DNA of 64,000 bases from assembly GCF_001540865.1 (NCBI RefSeq), contig NC_033628.1, positions 12,001,249 through 12,065,248 of the forward strand, given 5' to 3'. The translations under genes were made by a program, and so were the position numbers. Numbering within the stretch: position 1 is the stretch's first letter; each line of letters opens with the position of its first letter. Shown here piece by piece: positions 10,701 through 21,150 of the stretch. The notes under the pieces are model-generated. The model saw only the letters and a list, made by a program, of their open reading frames with translations, did not search any database and had not been told where the DNA came from. This DNA is from Ananas comosus. Its lineage: Eukaryota > Streptophyta > Magnoliopsida > Poales > Bromeliaceae.

Positions 10701-13700
10701 ATCTTAATGAGAAAATCAAGCATCCACCTAGATAATCCCTACGATGATGCAGGTTAGGCAGTAGCCTAATTCCCTAGACATCCTGTCTACTGGCAGAAGT
10801 ATAGTAGGCTAACCCTAAAAATCCAAGCTTACAAGGCGCTTAGGCGGTCTGAGCCTATCAAAACTTTGTCAGACCACATAGGCGTCTAAGCGATGCTTCT
10901 AGTAGGCTTACTCATACTTCCCCAAGGAAACTCACAAGACTCAACTAGATTTGATCAAGTTCCATCCGTGGACTTCATACTCATTCAATGTGGATCCAAC
11001 ATCATCAGCATCCTCTGCACAGATGCAGCTTTGTTGACCTAATAAAGTTGAGTCTTATGAGTTTAAGTTTTTAAGATAAGATCAAGTCTTTCACCACTGA
11101 TTATAAAAGACATATGCACCCTTTCGAGAAACTGGATGGAAAAAGATTCCATTTGTCATTTCCACCCATTGTTTCTAAGACGTAACACAAGCAAGAACCA
11201 CTGAGAAAAGGAGAACCAACCAATTTGCCTCACACCAAGCACTTCTATGTACCATTCCTTGTCACAAGGTCGAATCAACTGGCATACATTCTCTTCAACA
11301 TAATCCAAGGCATGAAGCACTTGAAGTAGCATACCTAGGTCCACAAATAAGCAGCAGTCTTCCTCAAAAAAAAAAGCATTTTAGCTGTTAGAGAAAAGAT
11401 AAGAGTAAAATCCAAAGGGTGGGGAATGGAATTGGGAAAAATAAAAAAAACTACAATAGGGACAGATTACGATGAAACACTACATTAGGTAGGGGTGAAC
11501 ATGGATTGGATAGGGATCAGATACTGGCTAAACCATATCCATATCCATATTTCCTGTCCAAATATGGATGCAAATATGGTTATTAATTGGAATACAAGTT
11601 TTGGTAACCATATTTGTTCAATACAGATAGAGACATGAATCAGACATCTGATATATCAATATTTGCTCCGAATATATGTGAATATAATAGAAAATATATT
11701 GTACCATAGAAAGATATACGAAACAGACAAATTAAAGACTCACCAAATGGGTGGGAACAAATATATATATACAATTTCATCTTTTGCAACATTCTAACAA
11801 ACAGGTTTCAGATATAAATTTAAACCTGTATTCCTATATAATTTAAAAAAAAAAAAGTATATCCAAGTAATTGGGAAATCTGAACCCATATCCAGAAAAC
11901 CCAGATTCCGTAAGTCAGCTAGGATCAGAGGTTGACAGACCCATTTTCACCCCTACCATTAAGATGTAACTCAAAGATATTAAACAATTCAGAACATGGC
12001 AAAAGAACTTTAGCTTACAGTTAAGATACTGTAAGCTGAATTTGGCATTGTAGATGCCTAGATATGCTATACACAAGAGAAGGTCAAGCGGACATTTGTT
12101 CCTCCAACAGATTGTAAGATAGAGCTGGATAACAGGATAGATAGTAAAGAAGGAAAGAGATCTTGCAATTGCAACAAATTTAGGATACTGTAGATCATGA
12201 AATAAAGATTGCAATATCCATGAGATGGTGATGTTGGTAACCGGACCCATTGCGTACCAGCAATATTTTACACACAATGCTGGGCATTTGCATAGCATTC
12301 TAGGGCATCAAAACAGTCCCCAATTGCCAAGTCAAACATAGTGTAGCTTGGTAAAGGATGTCCTCAGTGCAACAACCAAGAGAAAGATTTAAGGTCGCAA
12401 AAGGTCTGTTTGTTTCCACAAGAAGAAGTCTTAAACTGTTTCAGTCTGAAAAATAGTTTTCAAAGAGTCTAATTGACAAAACAAGATTTAGTCAGAAAAC
12501 TATTTACAGATTTTGAGGAGAACTGTCTACTACTGTTTTGCAATATAAAAACCAAACATAGTGGGAGATCTATTTCTGGACTCTCCTTTTCTTTCGCTGG
12601 CGACAAAAAAATGATGCTCCAGCAGCAGCTTTCATTTTTGGCTGAACCAGCTATCAGAAACCATAAACTTTATTTAACTTCAAAAATCTTTTTCCATCAA
12701 ACTCCACTATTTTTTGTGGAACCAAACAAACTCTGGTTTATGATGTTCACTATCTTAGTGGCCAGACACTCAAAGTGCCAACAGGCTAGCCTAAAACCAA
12801 TTATTAGGTAGTGTTTGGTCCGGAAATAGATCAGGGATAGTGGTAAATATCACATTATCACTAACACAGAACCAAACACAATGAGGGAGGTAAATTCCAC
12901 ATCTGGAATTAAGTAGATAAAATATCCCCAGGATCTTCTATCCGCCGAAGTACCAATACCTTGAGTGTGGGTGAAATTGTGATACTCTCATGGGAATGAC
13001 ATTCTTTCGAGTAATCTACATTATCCTCAACCAAATATAGTGGATAACACTTAAAACTCGAGCAAACTTAAAGATATATATCACTATTCCCATGTAGAAA
13101 TTCCAAACCAAACACCACCTTATAGATATAGATAATTGTGACTGCAGTAACTATCCCTCTCTGAATAACAATAGATCCAGGATTAAAAAGAACTTAATCA
13201 TGAATCTCTTATTATCCAAACAAATCCAGAAAGATTAAAAAAAAAATAACCAATCCTCTATTTTTCCAGTTAAAAAATGCGCATTGAGCATTAGTAACAG
13301 CTTCAATGCACTCAAGCATCAACTTCCTTTACGAATAACTCACTTCGAATACTTCCAAAAACGTCGCAAGTCATGTAGAAATGCATTACAGCTCCCCTGA
13401 ATACTTTCAATTCATGGTTACCGCATGCAAAACTGTAACCATACCGAAACAATCAAGGTGACATTGATATATGTATTAGTGAAAATTCACTAAGAGAGCA
13501 TTTGGATTGATGAAGTTACAATTTGGCCATAAATTAATTTTATTAAAACATTTGAGGAGTTCCGTTAGGTAGTCAATTCCCTTTGAAATAGTCCGAAGTC
13601 ACCTTTCGTATAAAGATCCAAAATCTAGCCAATAACAAGCCTGTGAATTTCTCTAGTATTATGCTGATTGATGGTAAGACCAATATTTTCACTCTCACCA

Positions 13701-14415
13701 AATGATTTTTAGCTAAACTACAGTTATGTCAATCCAAACGCCCCCTAAGAACTGAGAGATATGACTTGAAATAAAGAGAATTGATGACAAATGTTCAAAA
13801 ATGAGCGAAAACCATCGGGTTACAGATCCACCTCAGTGAAAACCTAATCGGCCAAATTAGGGCGAAGGAACGGAGAGAGAGCGCAGGATAATCGCATACC
13901 ATCGGGTGATGAGGGTGGTGTTGCCCGTGCCACTGCCCTTCCGGGCCCCCTGCCATCGACCCCGCGAACTGCGTCAGCTGCGACAGCGCCGCCACCGCGG
14001 CTGCCGCCGCGGGGTTCAGCCCCTGGTGCACCTCGTACGGCCCCGCCGGTGCCACCGCTGCCGCAGCGGCGCCCTGCTGCTCCTGCGCCGCCGCGTAGGC
14101 CCCATGGATGTGCGCCGAATCCTGCGCCGCCGCCGCAGCGGCGGGAGCGGCGGCGGCGGTGGCGCTGGGGGTGAGATCAACGCCGGGGGGAGGGGGTTGG
14201 TAGGAGGCGGAGGGGTAGCTCTGGGGGTAGTATTGGTGGTGGTGGTACGCGGAGGGGTCGTAGTGGTGGTGGTAGGCGTAGTAGGCTTCGTAGGCTTGGG
14301 CATGGGAGGGGTCGTACGGTTGGGGTTGGTGCTCTTGTTGCTGGTACTGATGATACTGTTGTTGCTGTTGTTGTTGTTGTTGTTGTTGTTGATCGGGGAG
14401 AGCGGAGTACTCCAT
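7727..14415 (-). CDS. Gln-rich protein with RGG region and two U1-type (zf-met) zinc fingers
   Basis: Probable nuclear RNA-binding protein; the exact function is not known to me. Two exons, 14415..13900 and 9268..7727, are joined in phase 0 across a 4.6-kb intron, giving 685 aa. The N-terminus has a Gln run (from about residue 9) and Gln/Tyr/His-rich and Ala-rich low complexity, a prion-like composition. Residues about 173-240 are Gly/Arg-rich (GGRGRRGRGR). Finger 1 is C-x2-C-x12-H-x5-H at residues 262-284, and finger 2 has the same spacing at 495-517. This is the U1/matrin-type pattern of RNA- or dsRNA-binding proteins. A 10-aa tandem repeat (AENSFVPPIT) occupies about 317-356. The C-terminal 170 residues are acidic and low in complexity. 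The intron carries several MITEs. It is divergent from the beta-expansin gene at 15104. Confidence 0.88.
8708..8845 (-). repeat. 30-bp in-frame tandem repeat (about 4 copies)
   Basis: Four nearly identical 30-bp units encode AENSFxPPIT in the U1-type zinc-finger protein. Units differ by single bases (Ala/Val swaps), and the reading frame is preserved. Confidence 0.9.
11490..11955. mobile_element. hAT-type MITE
   Basis: The termini TAGGGGTGAACATGG and (other strand) TAGGGGTGAAAATGG form short inverted repeats. The flanking 8-bp sequences ACATTAGG (11482-11489) and CCATTAAG (11956-11963) match at 6 of 8 positions, as expected of a decayed hAT target duplication. The interior is AT-rich with GGATATGGAT-like words and no coding sequence. 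Confidence 0.7.
12401..12735. mobile_element. Possible MITE with GTTTGTTTCCACAA-like ends
   Basis: The left end GTCTGTTTGTTTCCACAAG and the right end, inverted, GTTTGTTTGGTTCCACAAA resemble each other over about 19 bp. No convincing target duplication was found, so the boundaries are approximate. Confidence 0.4.
12807..13119. mobile_element. Tourist-type (PIF/Harbinger) MITE, TTA TSD
   Basis: A 313-bp element with ends GGTAGTGTTTGGTCCGGAAA and, inverted, GGTGGTGTTTGGTTTGGAAT. It is flanked by TTA at 12804-12806 and 13120-13122. The TGTTTGGT terminus and a 3-bp TTA duplication are typical of PIF/Harbinger MITEs. Confidence 0.8.
13494..13745. mobile_element. Tourist-type MITE, TAA TSD
   Basis: A 252-bp element with ends GAGAGCATTTGGATTGATGA and, inverted, GGGGGCGTTTGGATTGACAT. 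It is flanked by TAA on both sides (13491-13493 and 13746-13748). It lies about 150 bp inside the intron from the 5' splice site of the U1-type zinc-finger gene. Confidence 0.8.
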
Positions 14416-15103
14416 GGCGGAGGAGGAAGAGGACGAGGAGAGGGGAAGGAGACGACGAATAAATAGCTTGTAGGATTTGTGCGATTCCTCGCGTAGGGTT
14501 TTCTCGTCGGGGTGGGGACGATGATCGGATCGTGCGGGAGGGTATTATCGGAATTTCACGCCAAAAGATGTTACGCAGCCACGCAGGTACTGATGCAACG
14601 TGGGCCCGTTTTAAGCCCACATTACTGGGCCTATGACGGCCCAGTACGGCGCGGTACAGGTCATGGCCCAAACCTCTTTGGGCCGTGACATATTTCAAAG
14701 TTATATCACCTAAACCAAAGTTTAGCTAAACTGTGACAAGCGTCAATCAACTAGTGGTTGCATAACAATGCCCTTTTCAGCAGCATGAGATATTATTTTT
14801 ATTTTTAGTTTGATTCTCCCACTTGGTTTCAAATACTTATGCTATAAATACCACCTTTACCTGTTATAAATTTCCTAATCCTCAAAGAAAAAAAAAAAGA
14901 GGGGGGGGAATATATAGCTTATGACTGTAACAACCTGTTGCTTCATATTGCTTCACATCTTGTTCTAATCTTGGAAAAGAATATGGTATTTATAGATCAC
15001 TCTAAAAGGTGACCCAGTTACACATTAAGAACTGGAATTTGAATCATATATAAGCGGTGTAATATTAATATCACAACTTTAGTTCGAGCTCCTCATTGAG
15101 ACC
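14416..15103. promoter_or_regulatory. Divergent promoter region, rich in TGGGCC/GGCCCA motifs
   Basis: This is the 688 bp between the divergent start codons of the U1-type zinc-finger gene (-) and beta-expansin 1 (+). At 14600-14690 at least six TGGGCC/GGCCCA/AGCCCA words cluster, about 185-270 bp upstream of the zinc-finger ATG. Such site II elements bind TCP factors and mark promoters of growth-related genes. On the expansin side a TATATAA box at 15046-15052 lies 52 bp before its ATG. Confidence 0.6.
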
Positions 15104-16478
15104 ATGGAGTACTACAGCTTCATCCTGCGTCTACTACCCTTATTCTCCACCATAGCTTTCCTACTGTTGCTCACTTGCTTTAATATCAGTGCTGCGAACT
15201 CCAACAACTCAAACGTAACCACCTCCTCTTCATCAACCTGGTATCCGGCCCGCGCCACATGGTACGGAGACCCCCATGGTGCCGGAAGCGACGGTAATAT
15301 ATATACATATGCATGTGTGAGAGAGATTGCTACAACATAAGTTATAAGTTTAACTCATCTTTTTTGTTACAAACCAAAGGTGGTGCATGTGGTTACGGAG
15401 ATGCGGTGGAGAACCCGCCTTTCTCATCCATGGTTTCAGCAGGAGGCCCCTCGCTCTTCAAATCAGGCCACGGATGTGGCGCTTGTTATCAGGTAAATTA
15501 CAAAATAGTAAATCGTGGTATGAATGGGGAGAGCAGTTGACGTGCAACTAAGTTTAAGTTTTCAATCTGTATTTTGTTAGTGAGCTCTTTACTTGAGTCC
15601 GAGTACTTCTTTGTATACGTATATATAACATGTTCGTACTTAGGTTTTATGCAACGATTTATGTATCTCAGGTGAAATGCACCGGAAATGGTGTGTGTTC
15701 TGGGGAGCCGGTGACGGTGGCGATTGCTGACTTGTGCCCAGGATGCCTCTCGGAGCAAGTCCACTTCGACATGAGCGGAACGGCATTCGGGGCCATGGCG
15801 ATCCCTGGCGAAGACGATCGGATTCGCGATGTGGGCGTCCTCACAGTACAGTACATGCGGTAACTAAGTATCTATATATTAGTGGGGAAGATAATCAATA
15901 ATTATGCAGTTAATTAGTCCCAAAGTTTGAAAAGTTAATTAGTATTGGTTTCATCCTTATGCATGTCATTATTATCGTCAATTTTACTTGATAAAATTGA
16001 AATTTAGAGATTAAAATGAAAATAGACATCAAGCTTTACAAATGAAATTAAAATCGAGGATGGATCTACTATATAACTTCAAAAATGAAAATAAAATTAC
16101 GTCAATAATCTTTTTTCTTTTCTTTTGTGCAGAGTCGAGTGCAAATATCCAGGTTATGACGTGGCGTTCTACGTGGACTCGGGCTCGAACCCGTACTACT
16201 TCGCGGTCGCGGTGGAGTACGAGGGTGGGGACGGGGACTTGTGGGGACTGGATCTGATGCAAGGTGGGTCGGACCATTCGTGGCTCCCCATGCAACACTC
16301 CTGGGGCGCGGTTTGGATGTTGAGTTCCTCCGGCTCGCAACTCCGCGCCCCGTTCTCGATCAGGCTCACCACCCTCTCGACCCACCGGACCGCAATCGCG
16401 AGTCGGGTGATTCCTATTGGGTGGAAACCCGGTTCGACCTACCGGTTCAGGATCCAATTTAGCAGTGTCTCAGCTTAA
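15104..16478 (+). CDS. EXPB: Beta-expansin 1
   Basis: Secreted wall-loosening protein. Exons 15104..15293, 15380..15492, 15672..15859 and 16133..16478 give 278 aa. A signal peptide covers about residues 1-30. The six-stranded barrel-like domain 1 starts at [20 protein letters not shown] and carries [13 protein letters not shown] (His132-Phe133-Asp134). Domain 2 (CBM63, grass-pollen-allergen type) covers about residues 165-278, from [12 protein letters not shown] to the end. The second exon is 113 nt, the same length as in beta-expansin 2, and the intron positions are shared with the other two genes. Oddity: the usual CPGGxC motif is shortened to CPGC (residues 123-126), two residues fewer than in beta-expansin 2. 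Beta-expansins lack lytic activity and loosen noncovalent contacts between wall polymers. It is opposite in orientation to the other two EXPB genes and probably an older member of the cluster. Confidence 0.95.
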
Positions 16479-16976
16479 TTGAAAGTTTGGTAGCATGGTT
16501 GAAATATGATTTGGGCAAATGTGAAATGATTGTGATAGGTGAGGTATTATTTCAAATTTTGATATCAGAGCTTCAATTAGCATAAATAAGCTTTTTGGGC
16601 CCATTTAGCTGTCCCCATCTGTAAGATTACGTTGTATCAAGCTATGGCTTTTCAATTAGTGTCTATTTGGCCCGACCGAGGGTGAATCCCCTGCACAGAA
16701 CACACTCCACGCATTAAACTGGAATTTGGGATTAGGCAAATGTGGCACATTGCTGATCGTAATCGTGAAAAGTAACGAACAAGTTTCTGACGAAGACTTG
16801 GCTTCTCCGCACTGCGCTTCGGTGCTGTATGAGCACAAAAGTGCTGCTGTGGACCACTAGGCCTAACTAATCTTTAGTTCTTTACAGGATTTTTCTTATG
16901 ATTGGCACCTCAGGTGTAGCTTCCTCGCACCTCACCGCCGCGCAATACGAATGCAGTAGATCTAGCAAGCTGCTTA
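16479..16976. other. 3' flank of beta-expansin 1
   Basis: Contains the 3' UTR and ends at the TTA target duplication of the next MITE. No further gene is seen. Confidence 0.55.
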
Positions 16977-17636
16977 GGGGCTGTTTGGTTCCCCGTAAAA
17001 TGGCCCCGAAAAAAAATTTTCGGTGGAAAAGTGCGATTCTAGCGTTTTTTTGTCCGTAAAAAAATTTGTTGGGAAAATTTTTTTTCCGAATACAAGGAAA
17101 ACATAGGTTTTCGTTTTCCGCTCGCAAAGAGCGGAAAACGAAAATTGGGTTGGAAGGGGCGGGGTTCACAGGGCGCGGTCCACGAGGCGCACCCCACCTC
17201 GTGGACCGCAAGAGAGAGGTCCACTGGTTGCGGTGGACCTCTCTTCCCCATCTTTTCTTTTATATATAATATATAATNATATTTATTATATAATATTTTA
17301 TATGTAGTAATTTATTACTATTATATATTATATTATATATTTAATTATTACATAATATATTTTAAATATATTTTATTTATAAATATAAACTATAATACTA
17401 ATATATAGAATATGATAATAATTATATATTAATAATATAAAATATGTAAAATAAAAAATATATATAATAATTTTTATTTATAATTTTTTTTCCTTTCAAC
17501 CAAACAACCGTCTCGGAAAATTACTTTTCTTTTCCTACGAACCAAATATAAACAACGTAAAATATTTTTTCCACCGAAAACTTTTTTTTCACAGAAATTT
17601 TTTTTTCCACAGTTTTACGTGGAACCAAACACACCC
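16977..17636. mobile_element. Tourist-type (PIF/Harbinger) element, TTA TSD, 660 bp
   Basis: The ends GGGGCTGTTTGGTTCCCCGT and, inverted, GGGTGTGTTTGGTTCCACGT are followed on both sides by GTAAAA and TTTTCGGTGGAAAA blocks, so the inverted repeats extend over about 70 bp with gaps. TTA flanks it at 16974-16976 and 17637-17639. The interior is extremely AT-rich and holds one N at 17278, with a GC-rich patch at 17150-17250. No transposase is visible. Confidence 0.85.
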
Positions 17637-17729
17637 TTAGCCAAGTAAGTTCGTAACTATCACCATTAAAAAAAAACAAAGTGCGAACAGAAGTAAGATG
17701 AATTTTGGGGTGAAATAATAAAAATAACA

Positions 17730-17860
17730 GGTGGCAAAGGACTTGGTCGTTGGTACCTGAAACCTAAGTTCAAATCTTAGTTGATTTACATTTCTAGCTA
17801 AGTTTATTTCGAAATGAAATAAACGAAACGGTGGCGTGCTACATATCTTTCAAAAAAATA
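17730..17860 (+). mobile_element. tRNA-derived SINE copy A (5' truncated)
   Basis: Starts inside the tRNA-like head (GTGGCAAAGGACTTGG), contains the box-B-like AAGTTCAAATCTTAG, and then the family body TTTCTAGCTAAGTTTATTTC and GAAATGAAATAAACGAAACG. It ends in CTTTCAAAAAAA. The body matches the full copy at 26030-26181. Confidence 0.75.
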
Positions 17861-17985
17861 TATATGTTTGTCTAATAAAAAATGATTATACATATAGATA
17901 TATATATCATGTACGTATAGAGTTTCTCTACTTTTTCTCTTTATTTGTTGGATAAAATCTACATCTTGGTCGGCGTTTTCTTTTA

Positions 17986-18354
17986 GGGAAAACTTTAAAA
18001 ACCCCTGCTGTGGTTTCGCACTTTTTCACTTTAGTACCCTATGGTTTAAAGTGTACGTATCAATTTACTCCCCATTTACCCCCCAAGTGGTTTTGTTTTT
18101 ATCTTTTCGGTAGTTTTTTCTTAATATTTCGTTAAATTATATACAAAAAACTTCAGATACTCATCTAAATTTATCAAATATTTACTTTAGTACCCTTTAA
18201 TTTTAACCTTGTCATTAATTTAAGAAAAAAATTAATAAAATTGATACTAAAAAGAGAAAAACAAAACCACAGGGCGGACAAATTGATACACTTTAAGCCA
18301 CAGGTACTAAAATGAGAACGTGTGAAACCACAGGGCGGGTTTTGAAGTTTTTCC
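17986..18354. mobile_element. MULE-type MITE, copy 2 (9-bp TSD)
   Basis: A 369-bp element of the same family as 865-1216. The ends are GGGAAAACTTTAAAAACCCC and, inverted, GGAAAAACTTCAAAACCCGC. The interior shares long blocks with copy 1, such as AAATTATATACAAAAAACTT. It is flanked by a perfect 9-bp duplication TTTCTTTTA at 17977-17985 and 18355-18363. Confidence 0.88.
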
Positions 18355-18363
18355 TTTCTTTTA

Positions 18364-21000
18364 TTGATCTTTCAAGGGAAATTAGGTAACTTTAGATATT
18401 AGTTGGACTAGTAATTAGGTTGACCCTGTTGGATGGTGGGTCAACTGTTGAGTGAGATCATGGAAATATGGAGGAAGTGAAAGAAACCCCACGACCTCAT
18501 CCTTCAACTTGTTGCTAATTTGCAGGAATTTTGGACCTAAACAGCTTGACCAGTCGAGCACTTTCGTCTGCATCTTCTATTTTTCCGAAGAAGAAATACA
18601 TTATCTACGGTCGCGAAAAGCAGAATGATATTTCAGTATATCTGCAGGTCTTATTTATTTGTTCGTTTATTTAAGTGAAGAGAAGTAAGTTATCCGCTTT
18701 ATTCATTTAAAAAAGTAAAAAAGTGAGGCAACTTATTCTTAGATAAGAAAAGAAAGGAAAAAAAAAGAAAAGAAAAAAAGAGCAAACAACGAAGAACAAT
18801 ATGACCTGCATCAATAAACCATAAGAAATTCGGCGCTAACAATATTGAACCAAAACTCCAATAAGAGTTGAAAGTCGTTCAAGACCTGTGTAATCGACTT
18901 CTTACGCTGCTGGAAGTAAAGGAGTTTCTTGAAGTATTTAATAAAGTTTGAAAATTTTAAATGCTAGCAATAAATAAGTAAATAAAGTTTACAAGATCTC
19001 AAAACAAAAAAAAAAAAGAAGATAAAATTCAATACGGTTCTCTGTGTTATTTGGTTGTACTCAGATGGCTGGTTATGTACTCTGGATAAGAGGGGCATTA
19101 TTGTTCTTTAGTTTACTGGAGCTTTTGCTAGTGCAATTATTTTGTACAGCACCCGTTCTAAGAAACTTTTCCTTTTTAATTTGAGACAAAAAAAAAAGGG
19201 GAAAGCGTTTTGGTGATTTCATTTTAACTACAAATAAAGCTCCATAGCAGAGTTTTAATTCGTCACATAGACATGTAACATCAACCAAACACTAAAGATT
19301 GGGGATTTGGATCCAATTGGATTAGTGCATTTTAGAATTTCGTTAACACGTCTGGTTCATTTGATCTGCACGTTTGTGGAACTAATGATCCGTAATTAAT
19401 TTTTAACTATAAGTTTATTAGTAATTACTAAGTTTAATAAGAGTGACTAAAATTACACATTGCATATCTTTTTGAGTTACAAAATGTTACAATTTAAGCT
19501 GCAAAAGTAACATTTGGAATAACCAAATTTAGATTAAAATTTCCCCCATAATTTCTTTTTTTTTAAGCTAGAGATAATTCTCACGTGGGGTTCATTTATG
19601 AGGGTATGCTGTATACAGTATACATATAGAAACAGAAGATACGAAGATACGAAGACGATATGTGTTGTATACGGTAGCCGTAATCATACGTACATACAGC
19701 GATGTGTCGTGCTCGCGCATTAGCTGGAGATTCGTGCATGGAGTGTGATATTAATTTCCGAGCCATGATCCCTCCGTTTCAACTACATCCGCATCCAGCG
19801 TCCTCCCCCACCTCACTCGCCTCGCATGTGCGGATCACACGTGCCAACCTCTTCCCCTTTACAAATCTATTTACTAGACCTGGTCTATGAAACATGCAAT
19901 AGAGCTCTCACATGCTCATTGCCATCATTCTTAGTAAGTTATGTTCATAAGCAAATTTGAGAGTCACTTTATTTAAAGTGAGGAGTTAGGATTCGATTTT
20001 AAAATCTGACAAATATGTTTTACAGTATAATTACTCTTTATGAAATATCTTAATATAATACTAAAAATTAGAATTTTTAATATTTGATTTTTTTTTTCAC
20101 AACTTATTAATCTATACAATTTCTTCATATTTCGGGGAAACGGTTTTAGATGTTATGATTTTTATATGCAAACTATTAATATTCTATAATGCTTTCATAC
20201 GTAGTTTAAATTATGTACCTATATTATAATGAGTCGGCTATAATATATTTGTATTAACTTTTTTTAATACTATTGATCTATACAATTTATTGGTATTTGG
20301 ACAATAAGATTTTAGATTTTTAGTTTAACGTCTGTAATTTTTTCATACCATATTAAATCTGAATATTGTAACGTGTAGGTTGTAGTGTGCTTTTTATANG
20401 AATGAAGTCTATGTGAATTTATCCTATTCATGCACTAACATTATTAGTACTCTCTCTATTTTGGTACTTTCTTTTGGCAATTTTTGACAAAAAGGGGTTA
20501 GTAGATAAGATTTTAGATTTTTAGTTTAACGTCTGTAATTTTTTCATACCATATTAAATCTGAATATTGTAACGTGTAGGTTGTAGTGTGCTTTTTATAA
20601 TCCTAAAAAAAGTAGAAAAATATATCTCTATATACTTTTGTACGTTTAAATTTAAATTTTATCTTATCTACTAACATTAGATTGACCTCTGGTCCTGAAA
20701 TGCGGCTACTATTGTACACACAATGATTGGCCATAAAATCGCTAAATTTTTTAAAAAATATATAAAATATCTTTAATTATGGTATAATAAAAATTAATAC
20801 ATTACAAGTTTTCTAGTCTAAAATAATTTGTTTCGGTACATCGAGCTTTTGTTATAATTTACTGTATAATTTTTTTTAAAAAAATTACTATATTTATTTA
20901 TCCTTCCCGAATCTAAATCCTGGCATAGTTCCCAGAAGGTCCAGGGCGTAGATTATTCCCAATGGTGGACCAGGTTCAGGCAAAATTTTCTGTCCGTTCC
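18364..21000. other. AT-rich intergenic region with an assembly gap base
   Basis: No gene is recognisable; the short open frames lack family motifs. It contains an N at 20399 and a 95-bp perfect direct repeat on either side of it. Confidence 0.6.
20304..20599. repeat. Perfect 95-bp direct repeat flanking an N
   Basis: Bases 20304-20398 and 20505-20599 are identical over 95 bp. The first copy ends exactly at the N at 20399. This looks like overlapping contig ends joined by a scaffolder rather than a biological duplication. Confidence 0.85.
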
Positions 21001-21009
21001 TCAACAACT

Positions 21010-21150
21010 CTGGAGAGCGCCACACGTGGCAACAATTAGGGAGGTGCATGGGCCGGGTACGTGGTTAAGGGATCCAGGGAGAACGGTGCCACGTGCGCGT
21101 CTCACTCCGCCACTCGTGTGAGACCCCCGCGGGCCCCACGTGTGGCCCCC
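21010..21150. promoter_or_regulatory. Cluster of ACGT-core (G-box/ABRE-like) motifs
   Basis: Four ACGT-core words occur in about 140 bp: CACACGTGGC (about 21020), GGTACGTGG (about 21055), GCCACGTGCGCGTC (about 21088) and CCCACGTGTGGC (about 21136). One more, GACACGTGGCG, lies at about 21665. They are 0.9-1.5 kb upstream of the ZAT-type zinc-finger gene, the nearest gene downstream. Assignment to that gene is inferred. Confidence 0.5.

Larger units (their letters stand above)
9269..13899 (-). other. 4.6-kb intron of the U1-type zinc-finger gene
   Basis: The donor GTATGC lies directly after the codon ending at 13900, and the acceptor CTACAG directly before 9268. No exon-like segment is recognisable inside. 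It holds an hAT-type MITE (11490-11955), two Tourist-type MITEs (12807-13119 and 13494-13745) and a weaker candidate at 12401-12735. A hairpin-forming segment lies at about 10836-10896, with arms GCTTAGGCGGTCTGA and TCAGACCACATAGGCGTC. Confidence 0.75.

Noticed and set aside
10836..10896. A microRNA precursor candidate
   Set aside because: The hairpin is short, sits within repeat-like sequence and contains no miRNA I recognise.
13900..14466. A plus-strand open frame of 186 codons
   Set aside because: Antisense shadow of the Gln/Ala-rich first exon of the U1-type zinc-finger gene.
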